DNA of 24,453 nt from Priapulus caudatus (Eukaryota; Priapulida; Priapulimorpha; Priapulimorphida; Priapulidae): positions 115,153-139,605 of the forward strand of contig NW_014577507.1 in NCBI RefSeq assembly GCF_000485595.1. The letters run 5' to 3'. Of the stretch, positions 9,846-19,910 are shown one piece after another. The stretch's first letter is position 1; every line of letters begins with the position of its first letter. The translations under genes and the position numbers were made by a program. The notes under the pieces were generated by a model. That model did not search any database. It was not told where the DNA came from and worked only from the letters and a program-made list of their open reading frames with translations.

Positions 9846-9928
9846 ACAGCCAGCCTAAATACAGTTTATTATCAAATTTTAAAAGTTTAATAATTACAGA
9901 CGGTTTTAAACAAGGCAACTAACGGTAC

Positions 9929-10002
9929 CTATTAATTCTTGTTTCCTGTCTTTAGCTTCAGCTCTCATCTCTGGTGGAATTTCATCTTCTCTTATGACGA
10001 TT
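9929..10002 (-). CDS. GFM1: GFM1 exon d, block A copy (intact)
   Basis: The exon is 74 nt, phase 2 in and 1 out. It encodes IVIREDEIPPEMRAEAKDRK and QELI. The family equivalent is [24 protein letters not shown]. The acceptor is tttctag and the donor gtaccg. The first base completes the G codon left open by exon c. There is no frame break. Confidence 0.93.
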
Positions 10003-10110
10003 CTAGAAATTGTAGCTCATAACAGAAAAACTCAGGCGTAACTCGTCACATGGGCTAAATGGAGTCAGCCAACAGTTTGTTAGTTATCAAATATATGCAA
10101 CACTGCAATA

Positions 10111-10457
10111 GTATACCAAGGTGCGAAATTAACGGGAGTCCGAAGTCAAATACTCCCTGATTTACTGTCGGACTCCCTGATTTGACATATGCAGGAGTCC
10201 GTGTGACTCCCTGAAAATTCTGCCATACTAACTAGTTCGTTCCGGAGCACGGCCTTGCGGAATTACTGTATTTTTTCAGCTAATGTCAAAAGAAAATCTG
10301 GCAGACGTGCAACTGTATGAATCTTAAAAATAAGCACATGCGTTATTGTTAATATCTTTAATTTTGAACCTCAGACTGCGAACTCCCTCTTTTTGAGGGT
10401 AGGGAGTCCGTTGAACTCCCTTGTTCAAAAGTTAATTAATTTCTACCCCTGGTATAC
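10111..10457. mobile_element. MITE-like element with GTATACC ends, block A
   Basis: The left end (gtataccaaggtgcgaaatt) and the reverse complement of the right end (gtataccaggggtagaaatt) form imperfect terminal inverted repeats of ~23-27 bp. The interior has repeated ggagtcc / actccctg strings in both orientations. It is non-coding. Block B has a ~92-bp internal deletion of this element. Confidence 0.65.
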
Positions 10458-11224
10458 ACATTATATATATATTGAGAACTGACATTATAATCTAGCAAAC
10501 AGGGTCAAGTTACTTTCAAACTTTACAGTAATAAACTGCATAATTGGCATTCTTTATTATAGTACTACCCTATTCGCAATTAAATTTACCAATACAATGG
10601 TTCTTTTACTGAATGCGCATGTCGTAGCTAATACAGACATCTGAGCATGTCGAGGTCAAAGTCGACTTGCAGTGAAGTGATAACTACCCACCCTGACATT
10701 TGACGACATATTGTTTCTAATATCCAGTGAAATGGTTGTGCGACATTTTATGAATAGCCAATCGCAGTCATAGAATGTGATTTCATCAGCATACATTGAC
10801 AAAAACATTTCGTAATGGACATTAGGCAGTCGACATTAGACATTAGATAATGGCGTATTGTTCAGTTGTCTTCGGATTTATAATAGTGTCTGTCGAACGT
10901 AATATTTAAGAAGTCAGAGAAACTTGGTTTTATATGATCTGGGTCACTTGCTGCTGCAAGCTAAAGGAATCAGTTGGTTATCCTTAGCACAGGACCTAGA
11001 AATCAATGATAAGCTCGCATAACATGCAACAGTCTAGAGTTTACAAACTTAAAATGTCCACCATTATTTCGACGAGAAAGGAGGCAGTCAATAATGCCTG
11101 GAGTGTGGCCGAGGCCAGTCGTTGCAATTTTGATCCTGAATGTTATGCGTGGTAGTTCATCGCTGTAATGATTTTCGACCTTAACGAAAACACACAAAAC
11201 CTATAATATAGAGTGTATTCTTAC
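10458..11224. other. Intron c/d, block A: no element seen
   Basis: This is AT-rich intron sequence with a short gacattaga direct repeat near 10830. It holds nothing else supportable. Confidence 0.65.
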
Positions 11225-11341
11225 CCATTTGGTTCTTCAAAGTAAAGAGCTTTTTCATGAACAAGGTCGACGATTCCTTTACAGTTACTCTCCACACCGA
11301 TGGGTAACTGAAGAAATGCGGCATTGTGTAGGAGTTTTGAC
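11225..11341 (-). CDS. GFM1: GFM1 exon c, block A copy (intact)
   Basis: The exon is 117 nt, phase 2 in and 2 out. It encodes [20 protein letters not shown] and [18 protein letters not shown]. In the family this is the strand and helix after the NKLD motif, including LPIG(V/L)E and the GIVDL string. The acceptor is atgcag and the donor gtaaga. No break is seen. It joins exon b through an AG|G arginine codon. Confidence 0.94.
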
Positions 11342-11664
11342 CTGCATAAACCCGAATGAAGCTAAATAAAACAGACCTGTAACCATCTAAAATTTACAAC
11401 TTGCATCCTGTTTTTAACTTGACATGTCTCTCTGTACTGATATGCTTAACTTTTTTTCATCAGGAGTGAACAGAAAACATTTGTATTTATTCACTCCTAA
11501 TTATGTGCTCATCGATTTATCAAATTTCATTAACTTTCCTAATTTCATTCAAATTTTTAATTTAAATATATTTAACAACATCAACTTGAAATCCAATTTA
11601 GTACATGTGAATTTCATTAAAATACCCAGATAAGTACACTATGGATAATGTTAATATGGCCAAC
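11342..11664. other. Intron b/c, block A
   Basis: This 323-bp AT-rich intron has no features beyond its splice sites. Confidence 0.75.
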
Positions 11665-11869
11665 CTGAGTTGCTGCATGACACGATTAGGGTTTGCACCA
11701 AGTCGATCCAGTTTGTTGATGAAGGCGAGACATGGTACGTTGTATCGGTTCATCTGCCTGTTGACAGTGTAAGACTGGCTCTGTACACCACCCACAGCAC
11801 ACAACACCAATACTGCACCATCCAGGACACGCAGTGCCCTCTCTACCTCCACCGTGAAATCCACATGAC
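11665..11869 (-). CDS. GFM1: GFM1 exon b, block A copy (intact): G3/G4 motifs
   Basis: The exon is 205 nt, phase 1 in and 2 out. It starts with the second part of the G3/switch II motif ([20 protein letters not shown]), continues [20 protein letters not shown], then [20 protein letters not shown] and VMQQLR. NKLD is the guanine-specificity G4 motif; the aspartate of VDF and the histidine of GH are the catalytic-loop residues. The acceptor is ttacag and the donor gttggc (a weak donor, conserved in both copies). The frame is fully open, in contrast to the block B copy with four deletions. Confidence 0.95.
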
Positions 11870-12357
11870 CTGTAACAAAACACAGAACGAATGTCACAAC
11901 TAAACACAGACTCATCGCTAACAATAAGCGGTTGGTTTCCTAATAAAAAATCATACTGCTGTAACTAAAATAATCCTTCATTATAAATATCAACCGACTT
12001 CAATGTGACAGTCAAAATTTTCTAAGCAAAATGAATGAATGAAATGTAGACTATAAAGTACAATGCACGGGGAAATCCCCATACAATTACCTAGCATTCA
12101 AGAAACCAACACCTCCCGTTTGAATTAATATATAATTACCAACAAAAACAACATACAGTGCAGATGTTTTTAATTACCTAATTATGAAAGTTTTTAGTAC
12201 CTATTAATAATTCCTGTATATTCTATTCAAGTCAAAAGCAGTGAAGATACAACTGCAAACGTTCATAAAAGACCGTTTATTTACCTAGTACAAAATATGC
12301 AGGGTTAATTTTTCTTCGGAGGGAAAATTAGACAAAGGAGGTAATGGCCAGTTATGG
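11870..12357. other. Intron a/b part, block A
   Basis: AT-rich intron sequence ends at the block junction in an A-run. The matching sequence at 21732-22215 continues into single-copy DNA. Confidence 0.8.
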
Positions 12358-12404
12358 AAAAAAAATATATATAATTCTAATATCTAAAGGTGATATGATA
12401 TTAC

Positions 12405-12483
12405 CTCCAACTTGAATGCCAGAGAAACCAGCTGATTTTCACCATTTCTTGCTGGATTCAATAAAATCTTCTTGGGGTTTTTC
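12405..12483 (-). CDS. GFM1: GFM1 exon g, block B copy (intact)
   Basis: The exon is 79 nt, phase 2 in and 0 out. It encodes KNPKKILLNPARNGENQLVS and LAFKLE, the linker into domain II (family: [22 protein letters not shown]). The acceptor is ttgtag and the donor gtaata. It joins exon f (NADE) and exon h (AGRFGQ) in frame, giving KLE-AGRFGQ. This is the only complete copy of exon g in the window. Reading on into block A, the next exon met would be b, which needs phase 1, so that join cannot be in frame. Confidence 0.93.
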
Positions 12484-13100
12484 CTACAAGGATAAAAAAA
12501 TTTTAACATTATGCACCGCCCTCCACTGCATAGTTGTCCACTGTTTAATCAAATTAATTAGTAAGATAATGAATTAATCCTTTCGGAGTAATTAGAGACA
12601 GGATTACTTGAAACAGCCCCACTGCAGATTAAAGCACAGCTACATTCACGCGAGACGAGTTAAATTAACTTTCACGACAACACCGCATCCGGATCATAGG
12701 CCTAACCCTCTTTACCCTCCCCACCCACACCCAATCATATATCAGTCAGAAGCACTGATTATAACCACAGATCATGACTCAGCCACCTCCGAACGCTCCT
12801 CTAATTGGCACTGCAAGCGAGGTAACCACCGACGAGAAAAAGTATAACGGTGAATTCGACGGCAGGTCTGACTCAGAAGCCACAGGTTGTCACGAGCCTA
12901 CGATTGGCAGGCAGCGTACGGCGGCGGCTTCAGCAAGCAGGCAGAACATGGGTGTTCAAGACAGATGTTCAGCGAGCGTGCAACGTGACAAGCTATGGTC
13001 GGAGCCACTAGCGTACTAGCGTTACACATCAGGACGGCTGACAAGTCACCGGTGCCACGACGTTATGGCCACTACTGCTGCAGGGTTAGGCAGTTTTGAT
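12484..13100. other. Intron f/g, block B: unidentified segment with short open frame
   Basis: This is the cleaner copy of 2408-2998. On the plus strand 12774-13019 is open for 81 codons (start MTQPPPNAPL, then DEKKYNGEFDGRSDSEA). It has a proline-rich start and a hydrophilic middle, and no family is recognised. Intron position and lack of conservation of the frame in block A argue against a functional gene. Confidence 0.4.
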
Positions 13101-13190
13101 GTTACAGTCAGAAGTGTTACACGGTTCTGTGTTACGGTCACAGGTGTTACGCGATTTAACGTGACATTTACTGGTGTTACGCGGTTATAT
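13101..13190. repeat. 15-bp GTTAC minisatellite, block B
   Basis: There are six units of exactly 15 bp, each starting GTTAC or GTGAC (gttacagtcagaagt, gttacacggttctgt, gttacggtcacaggt and so on). Odd and even units pair into a 30-bp super-unit. The plus frame reads alternating VTV / VTRF units. Confidence 0.88.
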
Positions 13191-13209
13191 TATCTGATGG
13201 ACACACTCT

Positions 13210-13320
13210 GTTAAGATGGTACAGCGACCGATGTTTTGCGATTAGATGGCATAGTCGCCAGTGTAATGTGATTAGATGGGATAGCCACCAGTGTTATACA
13301 GTTAGATGCGACAACCAAGA
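13210..13320. repeat. 30-bp GATTAGATGG minisatellite, block B
   Basis: Three 30-bp units start at 13210 (gttaagatgg), about 13240 (gattagatgg) and about 13270, with a partial fourth. It lies right after the 15-bp array and shares its 30-bp period. Confidence 0.85.
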
Positions 13321-14080
13321 AACCATCCATCAACATGCTTAGCAACACAGTTAGTAATCACAGCATATTACAAAATTACAATTACAAAATTAGAACATGT
13401 AACATTCCAAGCTTGCGTGTTGCAGCAGAGAGAGCACCGGTGAGGAGACATCGCACGGTGAGCAGCGATTTAATTTTCAGGAAGTTCTGACTTGGAGGTT
13501 CAGATAAGGCTCAGTATTAACCCTTACTGGCTTCACAAGTTGGAACCATTCTGGAACTAAGATCCACGATACATGTACACCAGTGGTTAGAATTCACTCG
13601 GTATACCAAGGACTTATGAGCAGCGTTCGCGAGACGGGAACAGTCACAGTCGAATCCTGAGATCACGCAAAGAAACTTGATAGGATGGCAAGCTACATGT
13701 CGAGTCAACGCAAGTCTTCCCATGTCAAAACACCGTGAAACTATTTCCCTCACAAATGGGATTTTTCTCTTGCATTATGTGTACTTCAAATAATGCATGG
13801 ATAAATTTCAAATGGCGGGGACTAACTTATCAGGATAGCAAGAAGAGACAGCAACATGGATTTTGACGTTTCAATCTTTCTTCACTATCAGCAATTCACA
13901 AGGTAGTAGCTATGAGAAATATTACATGAATAACCAATATCTATAGACCGTATAACTTATGTCAAATAGTCACTTTGATTATTATCATACATTAATCTTA
14001 GATATTTATTCATAACATAATTACCCAACCCATAATTTTTTTTCAAAAAACGTGTCAACAAATCATGTGCAGCATGGTCC
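13321..14080. other. Intron f/g, block B: no recognised element
   Basis: This is the counterpart of 3221-3998. No gene is supported. Confidence 0.5.
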
Positions 14081-14083
14081 GAA

Positions 14084-14104
14084 TATATATATATATATAT
14101 ATAT
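14084..14104. repeat. TA run flanking the foldback element, block B
   Basis: An (AT)n run lies left of the element; a matching TA run follows at about 14900-14915. Confidence 0.85.
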
Positions 14105-14893
14105 CAAGAGTACATAATAAGAGAAGAGTATGACACCGTTTTAACAGCGTTTTGCATAGTTTTCAACTTGTAAATATTCTATCAATATGTGAATAAATAT
14201 ATTCAAACTTTACCTTGTTTTCGTCTATGATTCTCCCTTAATCATATGACACCACCAATTTACCTGAAAATCGTATGTGTTCTTCAAAAAAGTTATTTGA
14301 ATATGACACGGTGTCACACAGTTTTAACAAATGGACGCATGTTTTCAGCCAAACTTTGTTATCGGATTAGTGTTCTATTGTATCTGCTGGGGGCTGGTTG
14401 TCAGCTGGGGGCTATTGGGGATATTAGGCATCGAATTGTATTCAGTGTGTATTGCGTTTCCAGCGTGCTAAAAATAAATGTATGCTCACGGCGAGCTAGC
14501 AGCTGATTTGAGCTGTGTTGCCATCGTGTTCCTGATGATAAGGAAGCGAAACAAATGCTGTTACTGTGCTTACCTAATATCCTCAACAGCCCCCAGCTGA
14601 CAACCAACCCCCAGCAGATACAATAGAACACTAATCCGATAACAAAGTTTGGCTGAAAACATGCATCCATTTGTTAAAACTGTGTGAAACCGTGTAGTAT
14701 TCAAAGAACCTTTTTGAAGAACACATACGATTTTCAGGTAAATTGGTGGTGTCATATGATTAAGGGAGAATCATAGACAAAAACAAGGTAAAGTTTGAAT
14801 ATATTTATTCACATATTGATAGAATATTTACAAGTTGAAAACTATGCAAAACGCTGTTAAAACGGTGTCATACTCTTCTCTCTATTATGTTGA
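14105..14893. mobile_element. Foldback/MITE-like element, block B copy
   Basis: The left arm 14108-14430 and right arm 14571-14893 are inverted copies of about 320 bp around a ~140-bp spacer. The arms can be followed throughout: tacataataagagaagagta, tgacaccgtttt, attcaaactttacc, caccaatttacctgaaaatc, aacaaatgg, cagccaaactttgttatcgg and gtatctgctgggggctg all recur in reverse. Both arms therefore encode the same meaningless peptide (MTPPIYLKIVCVLQK) on opposite strands. It is set in TA repeats and has no transposase, so it is non-autonomous; a Tc1/mariner-type origin is a guess from the TA target. Confidence 0.88.
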
Positions 14894-14984
14894 TAATAGT
14901 ATATATATATATATAAAGAATATAGCCATGATACTTTTTGCAACAGTGGCAGGCATAATTCTTTTTTACGTCTTGTGACCAGAA

Positions 14985-16640
14985 GAGCCGGTACAAGATT
15001 GGCGTTGCCAAAAGAGCGTTTTCCCCGACCGCCCGAAAGCGGTAAGCCTGCGCTTCCGTGGACTGGGCCCTACGCACCGCGGGTGTTATGTAGCATCTCG
15101 CGCTCTCCGCTATACGAATTCGCAGTGCCTCGAAGAAGGCGACGCGCGCGATATGCGTATAGCGGAGCACCTAACATCGCGGCAATTCGCGACCTACATC
15201 GCTCGCTACATCGGCTTGGAGCCTCCGATTATAGAATTGACACCGTGTACATCCTCGCCATCGATTGTCACCTGCCTCATTTTGTACCTTATCGGGCGTT
15301 GCTCCCACCTTCTCTTCTCCTTCTCGCACTCCCCACGGCTGTCTCTCTCTCTTCTCTCTGCTCTTCTCGCTCGCATCCGCCGCCACGTTTTTAATAAAGG
15401 TATCTATATATACATGCATCAATGCTCGCCAGCAGCCAGGCACACAAGCATGCACTCACGTTCAATAAAATATAATGCAAATTAAATACCAAAATATATT
15501 TACTACGAAAGTCACCGGCGCGAAAAACTCCCGAGCCAGCGTTTGTTGATATAGATTTGGACAGTGCCCGGCCCGCCACGTGAGCGCGGGAGAGAGGCTG
15601 GAACTCGCGCTCCGCCGTCTCGAAAAACATGGCAATATATATTGTGTGCAGGCGGCGTAATGATAGATACACTAAACGAACGCAGTATGAGCGACACTGC
15701 AGACTGACATATGTCCGCATACATACTATAAAGTCTAGTCTAGGAACACTAGTCAATAATATATTACCAAGGCGCACTAAGGAATCGCAAACTATCAGCG
15801 CACCGCGATCATCGTACAGCCCACATGTGGATACATACAATAATGTAGGTCCCCTGTAGGCGGCGATGGACGGTAGCTAACTGTAAAACCGACGGCCCAC
15901 GGCCCGTAGCTACGTCTCGCCAGGATCTCCACGTCGAGCACGGCAGAGCGGTCAGTGTTGATAAAAAGCTTGCACTACGGAGGGGCAGGCGCTTCAATAA
16001 CCTCTAGTGAAATTCTCAGTGTAAACAACATCATCAACGGCTTAGCCAATCAACGTAAGGGTACTAAGATGGCTAACGATAATTGAATCCTACCGTCACG
16101 ATTGAGGCTAAGACTGCTACGGACCTTAACTCGGCAAGTATCTTTCGCGACACTAAAGTTATAGTTAGTGCAGCGTGTGGAACTCTCCACCGGCGGAGCA
16201 GTCCCAAGCTGAATCGCCGATCCTTGTGTGAAAATTCCCTTGAAAATCCTCGAAGAGAGCCTCCGTCGCGCCATCTATGGGACCGCCATATGTACGAGAA
16301 TAAATTCAGGGCGAGAAACGCAAGCAAACACTCGCTTTTCTAGACGAAAAGGAAACCGCGACCAGCAACAAGCAATACCAGCATTTGTATTTATTCTCGA
16401 CCTACGTGCATAGCCGAAAGGCTTGTGAATCGCCACAACTCCTCAATTGACGCGATTATACGGCTTTATCCTGTACCCATGCGGGCACTGGGGAAATTTT
16501 TTTCCCCATATAGGGCAGCGAATAAGATTTATTGTCACCGGCTGCGCGGCGTTGCGCCGCTTCGCGCGGATATCGCGGGCTGCAGATCGTCCAGGACCAC
16601 ATGGATATACCACAGAATTCGTTTTACTAAAATAAATCAG
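14985..16640. other. GC-richer intronic segment, block B copy
   Basis: This is the counterpart of 4950-6640. The inverted pair is clearer here: gctctccgctatacg (about 15101) and cgtatagcggagcac (about 15156). The ggggaaa...tttcccc hairpin lies near 16491-16507. Frames differ from block A, so there is no gene call. Confidence 0.45.
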
Positions 16641-16800
16641 GCTCAAACAAGGGAACCAAGGTCATGGACAGAGATGAAAGACTCAAACAAGGGAACCAAA
16701 GGTTCATGGACGAGGACACTAAGATTACTGATGAGGAAACAACGAGCAAGACGAGACACCGAGGTCACAAACAAGCCATGCGGGGGAGGCCCAGGGACAG
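16640..16800. repeat. Cassette repeat, block B, first copy
   Basis: This has the same structure as 6650-6800, with the doubled gctcaaacaagggaacc string at 16641 and 16681. Confidence 0.85.
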
Positions 16801-17359
16801 CAGCAGCCGCAGTAGCACCAGCACCACCACCACCACTACTACCAGCAGCAGTACAGCAGTAGCAGTAGCCAGTAGGCAGTGCAGCAGTAAGCAGCACAGT
16901 GCAGTAGCAGTAGCATACAGCATATACCAGCAGTAGCAGCAGTAGCAGTAGCCAGCATGAGCAGTAGCAGCAGCAGTAGCAGCAGTAGCCAGCAGTAGCA
17001 GCAGTAGCAGCAGTAGCAGCACGTAGCAGCAGTACAGCAAGTAGCAGTACAGTAGCAGTAGCAGTAGCAGGTAGCAGCAGTAGCAGCAGCACACAGTAGC
17101 AATAGCAGCGTAGCAGTAGGCAGTAGCAGTCAGTAGCAAGCAGTAGCAGTAACAGCAGTGCAGTAGCAGCAGTAGCAGTAGCAGCAGTAGCAGTAGCAGT
17201 AGCATAGCAGCAGTAGCATAGCACCGAGCAGCAGCATAGCAGCCGCAGTAGCAGCAGTAGCAGTAGCCTACAGCAGTACAGCAGCAGCAAAGCAGCAGCA
17301 CAGTAGTAGTAGCAGAGCAGCAGTAGCATAGCAGCACAGCAGCACAGTATAGTAGAGTA

Positions 17360-17397
<38 letters not shown>

Positions 17398-17600
17398 TAG
17401 TGTAGTAGGGCAGTACAGTAGCAGTAGCAATAGCAGCAGTAGCAGTAGCAGTACAATAGCAGTAGCAGCAGTAGCAATAGCAGTAGCAGTAGGCAGTAGC
17501 AGCAGCAGCAGTAGCAGTAGCAACAAGCAAGTAGTACTAGCAGCAACAGGAGTACCAGCAGCAGCGATTGGCGGTAGCAACAGCATCAGTAGCAGACTCA
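16800..17600. repeat. AGCAGT microsatellite array, block B, first
   Basis: This is ~0.8 kb of imperfect AGCAGT/AGC repeats with a TAG run near 17355-17400. The reversed 36-bp unit present in block A is mostly missing here (near 17520-17545). Confidence 0.93.
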
Positions 17601-17604
17601 AATG

Positions 17605-17780
17605 ACGCAGATGAAAGACTCAAACAAGGGAACCAAGGTCATGGACGAGGACACTAAGATTACTGACGAGGAAACAACGAGCAAAGACGAGACGACCGAG
17701 GTCACAAACAAGGCCATGCGGGGGAGGACCCAGGGGACAGCAGCAGCCGCAGCAGCAGCTGCAGTAGCAGCAGCACACCA
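17605..17780. repeat. Cassette repeat, block B, second copy (open frame)
   Basis: This is the best-preserved cassette. The plus strand from 17602 reads MTQMKDSNKGTKVMDEDTKI, then TDEETTSKDETTEVTNKAMR, then poly-alanine and a stop at 17808. The composition is acidic and Thr-rich. No family is recognised. It is opposite to the gene strand inside an intron, so coding is doubtful. Confidence 0.8.
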
Positions 17781-18125
17781 CCAACGACCCACCACCTACC
17801 AGCAGTAGCAGCAGCAGTAGCAGCAGTAGCAGTAGGCAGTAGCAGTAGCAGTATACAGTAGGCAGCAGTAGCAGTGCAGAAGCAGTAGCAGTAGCAGTAG
17901 CAGCAGTAGCAGTAGCAGTAGCAGCAGCAGCAGCAGTAGTAGTCAGCAGCAGATAGCATAGCAGGCAGCATCATGCAGCAGTAGCAGTAGCAGCAGTAGG
18001 CAGCAGCAGCAGTAGTAGCAGCAGCAGCAAGTAGCATAGGCAGAGTAACAGTAGCAGCCAGAGAGCAGCAGCAAGCAGCAGCAGTAGCAAAGCAGCAGCA
18101 AGCCAGAGTAGTAACAGCAGTAGCA

Positions 18126-18172
<47 letters not shown>

Positions 18173-18385
18173 CAGTAGTAGTAGCAGCATAAGCAGCAGC
18201 AGCAGTAGTAGGCAGTAGTAGCACAGCAGTCGCAGCAGAGCAGGCAGCAAGCAGCACCACCACCAATCACCACCAGCACAGCAGCAGCAAGCTACACCAG
18301 CACCACCACTACGCGAACCAGCAGCAATAGCACCACCACCAGTAGCAATAGCAGTAGGAGTAATAGTAGTAGCAGCAGCAATACT
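17780..18385. repeat. AGCAGT microsatellite array, block B, second
   Basis: This is ~0.6 kb, including a near-pure (AGC)n run at about 18128-18170. It abuts the exon f donor (18388). Confidence 0.93.
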
Positions 18386-18388
18386 CAC

Positions 18389-18544
18389 TGGTCAACGTTG
18401 TCCAGGGCTAGGTTATCAACTCGGCCGGGTGAGGCAGGTAGTCTACGACGGCGTCCATCATGGCTGGATGCCCTTGTTTTTGAGCGCTGTGCCGACGAGC
18501 ACGGGAGTGAACACGCGCCGCATGCACGTACGCCTGATCGCCGC
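18389..18544 (-). pseudogene. GFM1: GFM1 exon f, block B copy (two bases missing)
   Basis: This is the same exon as 8397-8553, with acceptor tttcag and donor gtgagt intact. It lacks one base in CAGCCACTGATG and one in GAGGTGGAT, so the frame breaks after KGIQP. It does keep the full GACTACCTGCC that block A lost. Other differences are RRAFT to RRVFT and a changed last codon region (GCTGACGA to GTTGACCA). The copies therefore repair each other. Confidence 0.88.
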
Positions 18545-18589
18545 CTGAAACAACGAGACGGGTCGTCACAGACAGGTGCACACGTCCTC

Positions 18590-18880
18590 AGGTACGTAAT
18601 GTCTAAGGTACGTAATGTCTCAGGTTCCTAATGTCTCAGGTACGTAATGTCTCAGGTACGTAATGTTTCAGGCTCCTAATGCCTCAGGTACATGTCTCAG
18701 GTTCCTAATGTCTCAGGTACGTAATGTCTCAGGTACGTAATGTCTCAGCTACATAATATCTCAGGTACGTAATGTCTCAGGTACATAACATCCCAGGTGT
18801 GTAATATCTCAGTTAGGTAACATCATCCTACATGTCCTCAGCTACGTAATGTCCAGGTACATTCTCAGCTATATAATGTG
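18590..18880. repeat. 16-bp minisatellite, block B copy
   Basis: It has the same unit (aggtacgtaatgtctc) as block A. Many units are exact here, again just upstream of the exon f acceptor. Confidence 0.93.
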
Positions 18881-18964
18881 CATACATGTGTGTGGTGAAG
18901 CTTTTAATAAGGTCTCGAAAATTGATATGAAAACCTATCAATAATGCTAGGATAAACTGCACAC

Positions 18965-19039
18965 CTTCAGTTGTTCAACTGTCGAATCTTCTCTTCGAGA
19001 ACATTTCACCAAGAAAGTCATCAGCATTTGCCACGTTCT
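18965..19039 (-). pseudogene. GFM1: GFM1 exon e, block B copy (two bases missing)
   Basis: This is the counterpart of 8961-9037, 75 nt instead of 77. Single bases are missing in the runs that read TTCCTCG and ATTCCGAC in block A, so the frame shifts within MFLEEKIPT. The splice sites are unchanged. Confidence 0.88.
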
Positions 19040-19399
19040 CTGTAAAATGAGTGAACCGATTATGGAAATTGTAAAGTGTCAGAATCTGCTCTATTGGATC
19101 ATAAATTGTGCAATCACTGGATTCTTATTTTATATGTTATACCAGTATAAAATACGAACCAAAACAATCAAAACAGTTGGTACCTAAAGCCAGTACAACG
19201 ACAGTCCACAATTTTATCGACAGCACTGTTGATAAAAATTGCCACGGTGCGCCACCCGGCAACAATGCACCATCTGTCAGCGACATACCACTGTACTGAA
19301 CTGTACGTACCTGTTCAAACCACACCACGGGCGCTGCGGGAAATGCTAATCCCAGGAGTGGAGGGGCAGTACGCAACCATGGCAGCACTAGCTGTGTAA

Positions 19400-19443
19400 G
19401 GATTAGGTTAGGATCAGGATTAGGGTTAGGGTTAGGGTTAGGG
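19400..19443. repeat. Interstitial telomeric repeat (TTAGGG), block B
   Basis: This is the counterpart of 9410-9452. Confidence 0.93.
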
Positions 19444-19624
19444 ATATAGGCTATGTCTAGCACGGAAGTATGACTGTGGAATCTTTCTGTGGAAAATTTG
19501 GACTTTGAAGTCGCGACTGAATTGTCCCTCCACGCCCGTGTAATAGCACACACCCGGGCTGCTATAATTTTGATCACGTGCTTCAAATCATGCATTTAAT
19601 TAGTTAATCCAAAACTGTTGCCTG

Positions 19625-19830
19625 AATCCGTCGTTGTTAGCGCACACGTAGCGATTGTCACGACTGGGCAAACAAAATATCAAACGTGTTTGATATTCCA
19701 GCGACGAGTTTCGCGTCAAAATCGGTGCCGCCGTGCAGCGCGCACACGTGGCGATTTCTCGCGATTTTGTTGCTGGCAGCAAAATCGCGCGTACTGTCGA
19801 TAAATATCGCCACGTTGTGCGCCGGGCTAA
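19625..19830. mobile_element. Nested-hairpin MITE-like element, block B
   Basis: This is the counterpart of 9640-9845. Outer arms lie at about 19740-19757 and 19805-19822, with small mismatches (one extra t, one a/t change). Confidence 0.62.
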
Positions 19831-19910
19831 CAGCCAGCCTAAATACAGTTTATTATCAATTTAAAAAGTTTAATAATACAGACGGTTTTAAACAAGGCAA
19901 CTAACGGTAC

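Larger units (their letters stand above)
2286..12365. repeat. Tandem block A (~10.1 kb), exons b-g and introns
   Basis: This block matches 12358-22223 in the same orientation from end to end: exons b-g, the foldback element, GC-rich segment, AGCAGT arrays, 16-bp minisatellite, telomeric block and all intervening intron. Its left edge lies in an AAAAT string inside the third exon g. Its right edge lies in a run of eight A after gttatgg, where block B begins with tatatataattc. Copies differ by many one-base indels, fewer substitutions, and a few larger indels (about 92 bp near 10160; about 10 bp near 10680 and 11355). Confidence 0.95.

Noticed and set aside
14246-14755. Matching peptides on both strands (MTPPIYLKIVCVLQK...) that look like a conserved gene pair
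   Set aside because: They come from the two arms of the palindrome and contain frame differences between blocks.
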